A DNA stretch of 64,000 bases, taken from assembly GCA_033964015.1 (NCBI GenBank), contig CM066920.1:6725912-6789911 (forward strand), read 5' to 3'. The position numbers were made by a program, and so were the translations under genes. Below the pieces are notes generated by a model. It was not told the origin of the DNA. It did no database searches and saw only the letters and a program-made list of their open reading frames with translations. The number at the start of each line of letters is the position of its first letter. Position 1 is the stretch's first letter. Below, one piece after another: positions 38,703 to 50,830 of this stretch. Origin of the DNA: Scolanthus callimorphus. Its lineage: Eukaryota > Cnidaria > Anthozoa > Actiniaria > Edwardsiidae.

Positions 38703-39988
38703 AATATTTAAAGCCGACTATGAGGACTTGACGGGATTTCAAAGTCCGCGCAATTAGTTCCAGTCCGAGGCGAAGCCGAGGACTGGAACTAATTGCGTGG
38801 GCTTTGAAATCCCATCAAGTCCGAATAGGAGGCTTTTGAATTACTTCAAATACTCAATAATTATTCATGATCTAATTAGCCAACACAGAGGGAAAACGAT
38901 CAATGTTGAAACATCTCCATTTATTTATTTTTTATTCCTTGGTCATTTGAAATACTCAGCCTGTGACATAATCTTCAATCACCAACCCCTCTGTACCCTA
39001 CCCAAACAGGATTTATCAATTTAATCATATTTGTTTACTTGTGAAACTTGAATTACGTCACTAGTCATGCGCACAAATGAAAAGGTCAAGATTGTTTCCA
39101 CAAAGCCTGTCCCACATGAAAGTTGGCGGCGCACACGCATATTGTCTGGAACAAGATCCTTTCTATTCTACATTTCCGAGAGAGGAGACCTGTGTCTTCT
39201 CACGGAACGTTTCTACAGTCTGCCTTTGTACGGCGTAGACTGAATAGTCCAAAAAATTCGACGGGGAGAGGACCTTGAAATTATGAACTTGGATTGCGTC
39301 ACTAGTCATGCGCAGAAGTGAAAAGATTAAGAGTGTTCCAAAAACCCTGTCCCACATGGAGGTTGGCGGCGCACATTCATATAGTCTGGAACAAGATCCT
39401 TTGTATTTTACTTTTCCGAAGACACGCGTCTTCACACGGAACAGTTTCTACAGTCTGCCATTGCATGGCGCAAAGACTGACTAGTACAAAAACCTTTCGA
39501 TGGCGAGTGCCTTGAAATTATGAAAATTATGAACTTGGATTGCGTCACTAGTCATGCGCAGAAGTGAAAAGATCAAGAGTGTTTTCATAAAGCCTGTCCC
39601 ACATGGAGGTTGGCGGCGCACAAGCATATAGTCTCCAACCAAAAGTCTTTGTATTGACTTCTTCGAGAGAGGAGACTTTTGTCTTCTCACGGAGTGGTTC
39701 CTACGGTTTGCCTTTGCACTGCGCAAAGACTGACTAGTAGAAAAACTTTTCCGAGGGTGAGGACCTTGAAATTATGAATATTCATAGTTCAAAGGTCCTT
39801 GGATCTAGAAAACATTTCTAGATCCAAGGACCTTTGAACTATGAATATTCATAGTTCAAAGGTCCTTGGACCTTGAAAAGTTTTCAAGTCAAACTTGCAG
39901 TATCTTCCTGGGATTTCAAGGTACTGCACGTGGTACAAAATGAGAGCTCTGGTTGGCTGATTAGGTCATGAATAATTAATGAGTATTT
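38703..39988. mobile_element. Composite insertion inside methyltransferase copy 4
   Basis: GAAG occurs at both edges and may be a short target duplication. The insertion holds a hairpin of about 105 bases (38717-38822: GACTTGACGGGATTTCAAAG and GCGCAATTAGTTCCAGTCC facing their reverse complements). It also holds a larger unit with ends CTTCAAATACTCAATAATTA (38844) and the matching GAGTATTTGAAG (39990), so it probably arose in more than one step. A block of three tandem repeats and a palindrome (about 39775-39880) lie inside. Confidence 0.65.
39053..39775. repeat. Three tandem units of about 240 bp
   Basis: CGTCACTAGTCATGCGCA starts a unit at about 39056, 39297 and 39544. Each passes through CCTGTCCCACATG, GTTGGCGGCGCACA and a stretch with CTTCTCACGGA or similar, and ends with GACCTTGAAATTATGAA. 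Units differ by small indels. Confidence 0.75.
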
Positions 39989-40449
39989 GAAGAGTTCTTC
40001 TAAAAGCTTACAGCAGTCTTAAGAGAGACGGGAGAATTATATTACAGTCAACGAAAGGTGGGTGGCTGATCTTTTAGCTGGTTTCCTGCAACATTTGGGA
40101 TCGAGAACATCTGGTGGCATTTTGAAGACTGGGAAGTGTGGAAGATTATGCTAGAAACGAAGAAATTCCATTTTCTTTCTGTGATGTTGGCGACCTCGCG
40201 ACATTTTTGTAGGCTTCGACCAACGGAAGTAGCGATATTAGGTCTATCAGCAAGGAACGCCTGGCTGAATACACACCTCACAAGAGACAGGTCAAGGAGG
40301 GGAAAATTCTCGAATATTTCGAGTTGGAAAGTTAACTGCCTGTATTGCTCCTTTTCATGGCGGAATAAATATAATGTTATCCTTGCAGCCCTGAGGCTGC
40401 GTTTGAAGAATAAACGGTACCGACACAGCCCCTGTGCTATGTACATTAT

Positions 40450-43054
40450 CACAGATTCGAATCTCCATACTAGTTTAATTATAAGGGATTAATGTGTAAA
40501 GATATATCAGAAAAAGTGTGGGAGGCAAATCTTTCCAGATAAGATTGGCGAGTTGGTAAAGAATCAAAACAATTCAGTTATTATTTACTATATATCGCGA
40601 GATATATTAGACATTAAAATGATTTTAAAATTTCTGTTCATTAAAAAATTCTGGCAAACATGTTGTTTTTGAAACAAGCTAGAGAATCCACTTTTCTTAA
40701 ATCTAATGGAATATCATAAGATGAGTACACCATACTTTTAAAGACTAGTAATCCAGCCTAATACTTCTATTTTTCTGCTTTACTTCCCCTTCCTCTCCAC
40801 AAAAAAGAAATGAAAAACTTGTTCTAGCGACTTTGAACTGCTGACTTGGAAGATAAATTTGCGGCACGATTCTTAGAGTGTCCAGTCTGGGCTAAATTCT
40901 GCCTTATCTAAAACAGAAAATCCCACTGAGATAAGAAACAAAATTCCCCAATACCATAACCGTCTATTTTAGTCTATGATTTAATCCCTCTCTAGCTACT
41001 CATCTTCCGTTCTGCCCTCCCCCCAGGGGCTTGATCCCCGCCTCGCAAAATGGGTATGTGTGGAGTCCATGTCGTGACCGTCAACCGCAAAATGAGTTGT
41101 GACACGAAAAGGAAGGTTTTGACTCCTCCTTTCCTTCCTCCCCCAGCGCGCCTACGGCACTCGCCGCAGGACCAAATTTATTAATGTTCTTTTAAATAAG
41201 GAAACATTCTTCATAGACATTTGACTGTTCTTAAGTTGCTCTCCCTTGTTATTATTATTTATATTTTTGCTCGAAGCTTTTCAAATTTTTTCCTATAAAC
41301 TCAGCTTCTATCTGTCAGTGAAACTGATCTACGTAAAAGATCATAGATTTCAAGTTGTTATTGAGGACGTTTGTATTTATCTAGAGAATACCATCGGGCC
41401 GTTTAGACTCAACTTTGAATGAATTGACTTTCTGTTTCAGTTGTTTTTGCTAACGTTTAATTAAACAGGTGAAACGGAATTCTGCACTTTAATTACAAGG
41501 TCAATTGCAAGCCCCTTATAAAATAGGCCTAGCCGCCCCCCTGATACAGGACTGTAAAACACACATAGGGTTTGCGCTTTTTACGCAGACGTTTGTAAGG
41601 TTATTACGATTGATATAGGAAGATTAACACTGAAATGGGTTCCTGCACTCGATTGGCTTCCAGGATTGATTTCACGCGCAGTTACTAAGGGACTGTTCGT
41701 TAATTACGTCGCAGGGGGGCTGGTGGTTTTATAGGGGGGGTAAATTTTGCAGAACGTCGAAAAATTTGGGGGTAAATTTTTAGAACACGCGAAACTTTTG
41801 GGTGTGCATTTCAGTGTCATGCAAATTTTCAACAGGCTAGGATTGAGATTGAGTGCGATTGCGTGAAACGCAGAACACTATATTGAATCCGGATGATTTC
41901 TGCTGAACTTCTCTTCTCTTTTCTTGCCATTTTAGAGCTTGTTCTACCGGTACATCCTCGTCAACAATCGTACTTACTTTAGACGCCATTTGGAAAATAG
42001 GAGTCTGATACTAGCTTTGGATTAGCGCGCAGGGGGAGGGGGGTAAAATTTCAAATAGCCGTTTTTCGAAGGGGGTAGAAATTGAAACTACCTTTTTTGT
42101 ACGGGGGTAAGTTTTCAGAAAACCTACAAGCAGAAAAAACCACCAGCCCCCCCTGCGACGTAATTAACGAACAGTCCCTAAGTATGGTGTAATCATTGCA
42201 TTGTATATTGTACTTGGATGGAATTTACATAGACTCTAAATGGACGATTTCCAGTTAGATTAGTTATTCCTATTCGAAGTATGATTGGTTAGTTGGAGAA
42301 GTCAGGCTGGTGTTCGAACTATTTTCATGACAACATTAGAAATTTACTTAGAACGTGTCATCTCAATCGGGCAGTTTAGTGGTAATGAATAAATATTTGC
42401 TAGACAGGTTGTCGGCAATACGGTCTTCTTTTTTTGTTCTAGTAGGCCATTTTTTAGAAAAGCGTCCAAAGACACCGTCTTTGAATGCATGGCATTGTAT
42501 CAATCTCTACAAAAACACCTATTGAATTTCTCTGGTAGAAAACATAAAAATATACAATGGGTGGCTATTTCCTTATGAGACAATAATATGACAATAATAT
42601 TGAACAGTAACTTCATACAAAGGTTGTTTTTATTCTCGCCAACAAGCTTAGAAGTGGCATAACTCACGTAACTCTGATAACATGTACATTTGGTTTCCGC
42701 GCGCTATTTTTGGACGTTTAGCGTGAGCAAAACTATCATCAAGCCGGATCTTACCGCTTTCTTAAGGGCTAAGCCCTCCTCCAAGCACTTGACCCCTGCT
42801 TATCAGCGCTCCGTCATACTTTGCTGTGTAGTGCAAGCTAAGTCATCTGAAAAAGTTTTGCTGGCACGAGGAAATTTACATACGCGTGGGGCCAAGAAAA
42901 CCGCAGCGACATTCATGGGAAGGCGTTGAAAATTCTTAAAAAGAATTCCAGGGCAGAATCACAGCATTGCTTATTAGTTCGTAAGGAATCGAGAAGTTCA
43001 TATCGTTGTTTATAAACAAGAAGGGATATATTACAGTGGATCGTTTTGTTCATC
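40450..43054. other. Spacer between the methyltransferase cluster and the formin exon array
   Basis: No gene recognised. A Harbinger-type MITE occupies 41689-42178. The last 400 bases before 43055 should hold the promoter of the first formin exon, but I see no clear TATA or initiator. Confidence 0.5.
41689..42178. mobile_element. Harbinger-type MITE with TAA target duplication
   Basis: GGGACTGTTCGTTAATTACG TCGCAGGGGGGCTGGTGG pairs with CCACCAGCCCCCCCTGCGAC GTAATTAACGAACAGTCCC. TAA flanks both ends (41686-41688, 42179-42181). GGG ends and a 3-bp TAA duplication are typical of PIF/Harbinger. Confidence 0.75.
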
Positions 43055-43438
43055 ATGTTTGCTAGATGGCGAAAGGCCACAAAGACAGTGATTGAAAAAG
43101 AAAACGATGGATTGAAAGTGGAAGATATTCAAACTTTAGATAACGTGGACCCAGAGCTTTTCGTCAAGTTCTTGCGTATGCCCTCTTTGAAAAATTACTC
43201 TACTTTGCAAAGAAAATTAGAGAAGGCGGGGGATGCGTGGATGAAAGAGTTCCTTCAACATGGAGGGATGGAAACTTTGTTTGAAGTGTTGGAGAACTTG
43301 GCTCGAGGGAAATTCTCAAATTTACCGACGCTTTTGTCCAATTGGAGTGTGTGAGATGCATCAAGGCAGTTCTAAATAGTCAACATGGGTTGGAATTCAT
43401 GATTCAAAGTCAAGACTTAACACGTCAACTTGCTAGAG
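43055..43438 (+). pseudogene. INF2-type formin alternative first exon A (one-base frameshift)
   Basis: Encodes the start of a formin diaphanous inhibitory domain. MFARWRKATKTVIEKEN leads into VDPELFVKFLRMPSLKNYST, then WMKEFLQHGGMETLFEVLEN. The frame is lost in GGGAAATTCTCAAATT near 43311. It resumes one base over as LKFTDAFVQLECVRCIKAVL and NSQHGLEFMIQSQDLTRQLA. The exon is 384 bases, whereas its four relatives are all one more than a multiple of three, so one base is missing (or two added). It ends at GAG|GTGAGA (donor 43439), same phase as the others. The rest is well kept, so the loss is recent or an assembly error. The ATG at 43055 is preferred over the upstream in-frame TTG at 43046. 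Confidence 0.8.
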
Positions 43439-44609
43439 GTGAGAGCATAACTTATTCCATCATCAACTGATACAATGTTTATTATGCAATTTGGGTTTTA
43501 AGGATTATTTTGTTAAGTTGTCTGGTCAAATCAGAGAATTTGTGGCTGGGGTTATGTGTAATTTCGAGATACAAAGAGAAGGTTAAAATCTTCCCAGCCG
43601 CTTTTGTTTTCTCAGCATGTCCACAAGGCTATCTTTTTCTAATCTCTATTTCTTCTGAAGAGCACTGATGCCCAGCCGTAATCAATATACGCGTTTATTA
43701 TTTTCTTTAGAATTCATTTTCAAGGACAAAAATATAGGCAAAATACATGAACAATTCATATGGGATTTAGTTAACAATAGAAATTCTCTGGAACAGCGGT
43801 TAGTTTTTCACAAAAGGGAAAATTGAAAATCGATTAAAATGATATCATGGCGCCCGTGAAAGAAGTGCTTTATCTGCGAATTGGAGTCATGCAGAAGCGT
43901 GTCTGGTTTGTGCTATTTTTTGAATAAATATTTCGCAAAAAAATATCATGCAGAATAAATAAACAGGCAGTCACGCATCAAGATAGAATACACACAGGAA
44001 CAGTGTTCTTTGCCTTCAGCAGTGCAAAGAACATAACTTGCCACAAAAATTACAATTCAGCATAAGAATCACTTCCTTGAAGTTAGAAATGACAATGAAA
44101 TTGGAAATTATTTACGCCATTTTTCTCAATTTTTCCTTCCTCGTTAAAATAATCTCTCTTTATTCTTCTCAAGTTTCCAAACTTGCTCAAGAGATAACGG
44201 CATATTCCCATGGTTGAATAACGTACGAGAAACGTCAGAAATTGTAATTACAAAATAATTGTCGTGAGTGCATTGTGATATAGGAACTGAGAGGAAACGC
44301 TCCAAAGACAACACAAAAGTCTTTGTCGTTGACGAGTCCATACATTAGCTCGCAAGATCTAGAAAATTCTCTTTTCAGAATTATTTGCTGTTAAAGCATG
44401 CACAGCTGACATTTTTCACTCTCATCCGATGCGAAAATAGTATTCTATTCCGATAGTTATCGCCAGAATTTCTGTCACTTTTTTTTGTCATCTAACTATA
44501 TTAAATTGGAAACTAAATGAAAAACTCACGCGTCCCAGGAGGCAACAGTCTCGGAGCGAAGCACTTTTAATTCCGGTTTCAATATTTACGCCCAAAGCAT
44601 GCTCCGTTA

Positions 44610-44833
44610 AGCCTGGTGCACACTAGCGACATAACGACATAAGGACCTTATGTTGCAACGAAAAAAGCATGGGAAAATAATTGAAACAATCAATATTTTC
44701 CATGGATCTGCATTAGATTAGTTCGCCAAGCAATCTTATGTTATTTTTTGTTGACTTCAACTTCTTGAAACCACTAAATTTTGTTCGCGTGACATTTTTC
44801 TTATGTCGTTATGTTGCAAGTGTGCACCAGGCT
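44610..44833. mobile_element. MITE with TTA target duplication
   Basis: AGCCTGGTGCACAC and inner GACATAACGACATAA pair with TTATGTCGTTATGTTGCAAG TGTGCACCAGGCT. TTA flanks both ends (44607-44609, 44834-44836). Harbinger-like by target choice. Confidence 0.7.
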
Positions 44834-45939
44834 TTAGAGGCTTTTAGAGAAGATAATAGGCCAAATTTGTTTTAATAAAGAAGATACAAAATACTATGAA
44901 GTGATGATGATATCAGTGACCAGTACTGTCTAAAATACGTAGTCGAAATCGTTTGTCACTGAGACCCAAAAAGCGGGGGAAAGAAAAAGGAAAAATGTAT
45001 TCTGACCAAAAGTTCACAAAAAATAAAAACACCGTGAGCCCTTGTTGCCAACCACGCATTTCAGAGCCTTTATCTCCCAGAGCTATTGACTCTATCGTCC
45101 AGGCGAAATTAAAACCGCGTTGTATCTCTTTATCCCCGTTTTCAAAGATAACAGAGCTGCAATTTCTGCTACAGTTTAATTTCGATAAGCACCTGTTAGC
45201 CGCAATAACGCGACACCAAAATACCTTGGAAAGCACGAATAAAATATTTAATACTTCAGATTCTAGAGGGTTTGTTCGGAGGGCCTAAGGGCAAGCGTAG
45301 AACCAGAGTTGCGCCGAATTAATATTTTTCTACAGACTCCGCCTCTTTTTTATGAAAATTATCAAAACAAACTCGACGAAACTCTTGCTGTTTGAGAGGC
45401 TCTCGACAGAGCAACATTAAGTGGAAGTCGAAAATAAGACCACTGTAGTAGCCATTTGTGCATATATTATTGAAAGCTACTGTATGTACTGTAGATTCAA
45501 AATAACGTTTGCCCCATTGCACGTCTGACCGCAAAAATCCTCCCTTAATTGTTACAATAAAAGTCTTTAATCCAATCACGCCATCCTCGGCATATCAGGA
45601 TACACTAAAAGAAAAACACACATTTAACAATTATGGCTCGAGCCCGAATGGGCTCTGAGTCAATATTGACTCAGAGGGCGAGGGTAATAATTGTTTTAGT
45701 CAAATCACACTAGTAGGTCAATTTGTACAACTGTATAGCCAAAAACGTTTTCTGGTCTGGTCATTTGCCATTTTCTGCCTTTTCGCTCCTTTTCTCTCGA
45801 CACTTTTAGCTCAGAATGCATTGACAATAGGAATTCAATAAAATTACTTCATACAGCAACAACTTGTAGTTCTACTTTTAGGGTAGACAGCAGCTTGCAG
45901 TTTCTTCGTTTTCTGCGTTTTAGCGAAAGTCCGTTAATC

Positions 45940-46099
45940 GAGCAAGGCCAATCCTTCAAAAAAAAGAATTGATCCAAGCAAGTAAGAAGCATCATACAAA
46001 TTTGGAAAAAAATTATGCACAACCTGATCCCCGAATTAAAAAATTCATGCGCCAAAAAATTCTCCCCCCTCCCCCAATTTCTATTGGTCCATCCCCTAA
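45940..46099. mobile_element. Truncated copy of the hairpin MITE at 5468
   Basis: CGAGCAAGGCCAATCCTTC, then TGCACAACCTGATCCCCGAA and TCCCCCAATTTCTATTGGTC match the middle and right end of the element at 5468-5688. The left arm is missing. Confidence 0.65.
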
Positions 46100-47000
46100 T
46101 GAAGGCCTTCGGCATGCGGAAAACTAAGCAAGTGTTATGTAATGTTAGTTAATGTAGGTTTCATAATGATTTGTTTATGTATCTTGTATGTCCTAATGTG
46201 CCTTAGCGGGTGTAAGGAATAAAGCTTCTTCTTGTATTAGGATTTGCGCATGCGCACAGTGCTGCAGATCGGCATGTGCTTTTGAGGACCGCCATGTTGG
46301 ATATTGGATACGCTCTCTAAATAAACTACCGGTCTCTTCTCTGGAGTTCCTACAATCTTGTTATCGAGTACTCGACTTAGCACCAACAAACAAACACACA
46401 TAAAACAATGAAAAAATATTGTCAACCAAGAGAAAATGATATACTTATATCAAGTTTGTTCATCTTAGACACTTTCTGCCAAACGTCTAATCGAATCAAC
46501 AGTCAAAATTATCAGTTAGCAGACAAAAGAATCAACGGAGATACAGACATAAGATTTAAGGGGGCCAATATCGAAAACTTCCCTTAGCACATACAATTAA
46601 TATGGGAAATTCTTTTCAATAGTATGCACCGAATGCGCTGTGTCGAGGTCCCCTCATGAACTCCATTATTGCAGCTCTAATTTTTTTTTTACTGGAATGT
46701 TAACGCGCCTTCTCGGGTTCTCATAAGTTCTTCTAAGTTTATGGGGGTACTGGTGATCAGCACGTACGTGATGTATTCTCAATAACTACAGCCTCATTGT
46801 GTAATTCAGTATTGACAAAGGCATGATATAGTTTTCAGTTTTAGTTTTTAGTTGAATTTTATTGTCAGACTACCCTGGGGACCAGAGGCTGAAACTCTGC
46901 CCTTTCGCGTTTGTGTTGTTTCTCGGCCAGAATATTTTCATCTTTTTATTTTGGTAAAATAGTTAGACTTTAAGTTCTTAAGCTACGGCTAAACTAGTAT

Positions 47001-47474
47001 AGGACACATGTAGCGCGAAACATTTTCCCCGAGTGGCTATAAAACTAGGAAACATCGCACGCGCAGACTCGTACCCTTTCGCCATATTGTTTTCTTCGGC
47101 GGCGCGCGGTGCATCAAGGTCAGGTCGGGCTTTGTTCAAGGTGCGCGGTGCATCACGGTCAAGACGAACTCAGACTCACACTGCGACCTCCTCATAATCC
47201 TTTGCGCGCCTGTCAAGTTACACAATATCGGTAACAGCCATTAACGCAAATGGAAAATAGAAAAGAAACACATATTAACGTCTGGGTACGAGTCTGTCGC
47301 ACGCGTGTGTCTCGGACACACAAAATGTTTCTTGCCTGGCGAAGAAACATTTCTTTGTGTCCCGGCTACAAAATTGGTCGCGCGCGCAACAATGTTTCTC
47401 GCGTGGCTAAACAGGGAAACACGAAGGAAACATGTGTCATGTCCGGCTACAATGTTGCGCGCTACATGTGTCCT
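47001..47474. mobile_element. Inverted-repeat element, about 475 bp
   Basis: AGGACACATGTAGCGCGAAA CATT pairs with AATGTTGCGCGCTACATGTG TCCT. The interior repeats GGCTACAA...TGTTTC words several times. A long open frame crossing it is not protein-like. Confidence 0.65.
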
Positions 47475-48456
47475 GATGTTACGACTGTGCGGCTGAAAAC
47501 GATGACGTCAACTGTACCACCTAATTTGATACTATCCTTGCACACGTCACATCAAATAAAAACTGATCGCTTGTTTGGAGCTAAATCTCCCGTCCGCACT
47601 AACACGCTGCGAATCCGTATAAGAATAACGAATACTTTTGAAAACGCGTTAGTGTGGACAGGGCCTCAGTTTAGTCGTATGACGTCACGGAGGTAACGCA
47701 TGTTACTAAGACAGCCGAAGTTAAAGAGTACAAAACATGGAAATGACACGTTTTCACAGCCAGCGCGTTGCGGGTTGCTGGTACAAAAAAGCGCACAGCG
47801 TGAAACTTGGTATGAGCCGTTTGATCAGGTCCTCTTGACTTTATTGTGGAACAACAAAGTTTCAGTGTAGAATTTTTGGCACTAAAGTTTTAGATTTGAA
47901 CCACGGTATTGGCCATTACATTCCGTGACCATCCAACCCGTTGTGGACGTTGCTGTTTGCTGCATTCTTGAACATCACTCAACACGGTGCCATTGCGTTC
48001 GTGCCGTCCTTGCATTGCACTGCTTGCATTTTCTCGACGCCAAGAGCAGTCACGCAACATCAACTTCGCCATCCATATGTCTAATGTCAAATTGTGGTCA
48101 CGCAACATTAACCACGATAAATAATTTGTTTGCCCTCATCCAGAAAAGTCAAAACAAAAGGTTCCGTGTGTATGAACCTTCGCATATATCGTCTGGGTTT
48201 TCAGCTTGAATGACATATAGGAATCAAAGCGATGAAACTGAACGGTTTATTTTTTCGTGCTTCGTCTGTCACTCTTGACCCTTTCTCAGGACATTGATAT
48301 TTGATTGGGCAGAGCGTTCGATACCAGCCATGTGGTAAAGTTTAATCACCCAGCGTTCAGTGCTATCTACCTCATGTAATATGCGGATACACCTCGTCCT
48401 GAATTGAAGTCTGAATTCTCTGATCTTATTTCCCCGCCAAAATCAGGGTTTTCAAC

Positions 48457-48838
48457 ATGAAGAAATTCACGTGGGGAAAGGCGCGGGAACTTGCCGCCAA
48501 CACAGCTAAACCAAAACAAATCGAATACGGCAGCTTTGATGATATTGAACCAGAACTTTGTGTGAAGATTTTAAGCATTCCGTCCCTGAAAAACTTCTCT
48601 TCACTTCATCATAAACTAAAAACATGTTCAACGGAGTGGTTAAAGGGTTTTGTAGCGTATGGAGGGCTAAATGTATTGTTTGGGAGCTTAGAATGTATGA
48701 ACTCGAGAGAACGGCTGTCATTTATGGACGCATTTGCCCAGTTAGAGTGTGTTCGGTGTGTTAAGGAAGTCATGAATTCTGAAGCTGGCTTATGTTCAAT
48801 GATGAACAGTCCTGATTTTGTCTGCCAACTGGCGAGAG
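48457..48838 (+). CDS. INF2-type formin alternative first exon B
   Basis: 127 codons plus one base, from its own ATG to the donor GAG|GTAAGT. After a basic N-tail (MKKFTWGKARELAANTAKPK) come IEPELCVKILSIPSLKNFSS, then LKGFVAYGGLNVLFGSLE and DAFAQLECVRCVKEVMNSEA. In human INF2 the matching region is DPELCIRLLQMPS...NYSGL, and this is the first part of the armadillo-like diaphanous inhibitory domain (DID). The DID binds the C-terminal DAD to hold the formin inactive. The segment stops where the INF2 coding exon stops, before the next DID helices. There is no continuation in the following 5.8 kb, so it must splice to a distant exon or be non-functional. The frame is clean. Confidence 0.8.
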
Positions 48839-49449
48839 GTAAGTCATTTAATATTCACTTGATATTGAATATTCCTTGGTTAAGTTAAAATTTACACACC
48901 TAATCTTCTTGCACTTTCGGATTTCAGTAGGGAGGTGTTAAACATTTGCATAAGTTATTTCTTTGAATTTTTTTCTCTGCAGTATTATGTTAGCTCAAGA
49001 ATTACCAACAATTTTAGGCATTCATGATTTCAGTTCTTTTGAAAAGCATTTTCATCTATAGTATTCACTATTAATTTAGCACCTTTCCTATAGAACCTTA
49101 TAGATAGGAAACCTTAAATACATCATTTGGACGATTTTAAACGACACTCCAAATGTATATAATACTAAATATGCCCCTAGGCAATGTATATCCAAAATAT
49201 ATAGATGATAGATAGCACTTCGGTCATAAATTTTAAAGCGACTTTGGTCACTTTTTAAGAAAATATTTAATTTTTAGCTGCGTAGCTGGGCAATATTCCA
49301 GTTTTTAAAGGCTGTTTTATCTGGCTCGACAATTTGAGAGATTGCCCCTATCGTAAAAATAAACTTGTCATGTTGTTGATATGCGAAAGACAGAGGGAAG
49401 ACATTAGCACCATTAGGCTATAAAAGTGTGGTTGGCTTTGTTTCAGGTT

Positions 49450-49675
49450 TGTTTAGGCTGCCTCAATGCATTAGCGAACTAACTTTTCATAGTCAAAGAA
49501 ATAGCCCTAAAGTTATCTGTTTTTGCCACAAAAGTCGAACAAAAGCCATTATGAGTTTAATAGTGTTCTCTTTCAATAACGCTGCCTGTTTTGCTGCCTC
49601 AATGCATTAGCGAACCTTTAAAATTCAAAGAAATAGCCATATAAAGTTCTGCTTTTGACACAAAAGCCATTACGC
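49450..49675. repeat. Local tandem duplication
   Basis: GCTGCCTCAATGCATTAGCG AAC, then CAAAGAAATAGCC and CACAAAAG...GCCATTA occur at 49456 and again at 49591, with a unit distance of about 135 bases. Confidence 0.6.
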
Positions 49676-50638
49676 GGTCTGGTTAGCACGTAAGAATGGT
49701 CAAGTTCTATAGCAAATACAGATGGATCAGCGATTTTTTTTGTACCCGAAAAGTTTCTCAACTTAGTTGACATCATATAGGAGAAAATTCTCCAATCTCA
49801 CTTTAGCCCGATTTGTGGAAATGACGATTGTATCAATGTTAAAAATCTTGAATGTTTGAAATTTTTTATGAATATCCGAGAAAAGTAAATAAAACATGGT
49901 ATTATGTTATCGAGGATAAAAAAGGATTATTGTGCAAAACCTTTCCCTTGTTTTCATCGTTTGCCTATAGTAATATTAGTCACGAACTTTTTTAGTCTCC
50001 TACGCCCGGCCGTGTCCAGCGGGAAGCGTTGCGTAACTGACACAAAACACGGGCTGCGTAGGAGACTAGAACTTTTTGGGAACGAGGTGAAAAAACCGCT
50101 CGAATAAGACTGGCTGTCAAGTTCTATATACATGTATATAATGTGAAACCCTTTTCTAGCTGAAATAGAAATAGGCATATTTGTAGAGACGACACGAAAA
50201 TCAACAACGTGTTTTGAGAAGATGGGTCAAGTGGAAGTTGAAATTAATTCGCTTCGGCCCTCGATTACAGCATAGACCCTAGACGGTGGTCAAACTTAAC
50301 AAAGTTTTCAAGTTTGTTACAGTTTTCCCTGCAACGATTTTTGCCGTAAAAAATTCTAGACAAATAAAGTGCTTTGCTCCAAAGATAATGCTCACACTAG
50401 CGGCCGTTTTGCTCTTTCTGCTTCTGTCTGGGGTTTTTAAGAATTTTTGTTCTTACAAAACTTTGTCAAAAAAGAAGACCCGCCCAAAAGCTGCTCGACG
50501 CCGTCTTTGCAGTGTTTTGGTCAGCTGACAAAGTTTAAGTTTGCTAGCAAAGTGACGCATTTGAGAATTAACTTTTCTGGCAAATTCTGACCGCCTTATC
50601 CCAGGGAACACACGCGACAGGTCTGGGCGCGAGACACA

Positions 50639-50830
50639 TTTAGACCCCGTCCACACTACACCGTTTTCAAACGAAAACGGATACTTTTTGCTCCGGATAC
50701 GGCCGAAAATGATCACCGAAAACGGCGAAAACAATACGAAAACGATAAGTGTGGACGCAAATCTTTTTGAAAACGGAGCAAAAAGTATCCGTTTTCGTTT
50801 GAAAACGGTGTAGTGTGGATGAGGTCTAAA
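50639..50830. mobile_element. Hairpin MITE with CGTCCACACTACACCG ends
   Basis: TTTAGACCCCGTCCACACTA CACCGTTTTCAAACGAAAACGG pairs with the reverse complement ending at 50830. Related CGTGGACGGG/GTGTGGACAGGG words occur near 22360, 22800, 27855 and 47655, so this family is scattered through the window. Confidence 0.7.

Larger units (their letters stand above)
38519..40335 (+). pseudogene. Methyltransferase copy 4, split by an insertion
   Basis: The left part 38519-38702 runs from GCAATTCACGGGGCATGATG through GTGGATCCTGACGAGGAGAG to CCCAAACAAAGAAG. The right part 39989-40335 resumes with GAAGAGTTCTTC and AAAGCTTACAGCAGTC and continues to the C-terminus. About 1.29 kb lies between. Independent damage is also present: the first 50 codons and motif I are missing, there are several small deletions, and TAG replaces TAC in the FLYAST block at about 40210. 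The 3' UTR with AATAAA near 40366 remains. It is clearly dead. Confidence 0.8.
43439..48456 (+). other. Interval between formin exons A and B
   Basis: Five kilobases with three inverted-repeat elements (44610-44833, 45940-46099, 47001-47474) and no exon resembling the rest of a formin (no FH1 proline run, no FH2 words). The promoter of exon B should lie just before 48457. Confidence 0.55.

Noticed and set aside
39053..39775. CRISPR-like or viral repeat array
   Set aside because: The units are 240 bases, contiguous, without spacers, in animal DNA; they are satellite-like repeats inside an insertion.
47250..47696. 148-codon open frame
   Set aside because: Runs through an inverted-repeat element and its flank; rich in RT and VSRTHK-like words from GC-rich repeats, with no family resemblance.
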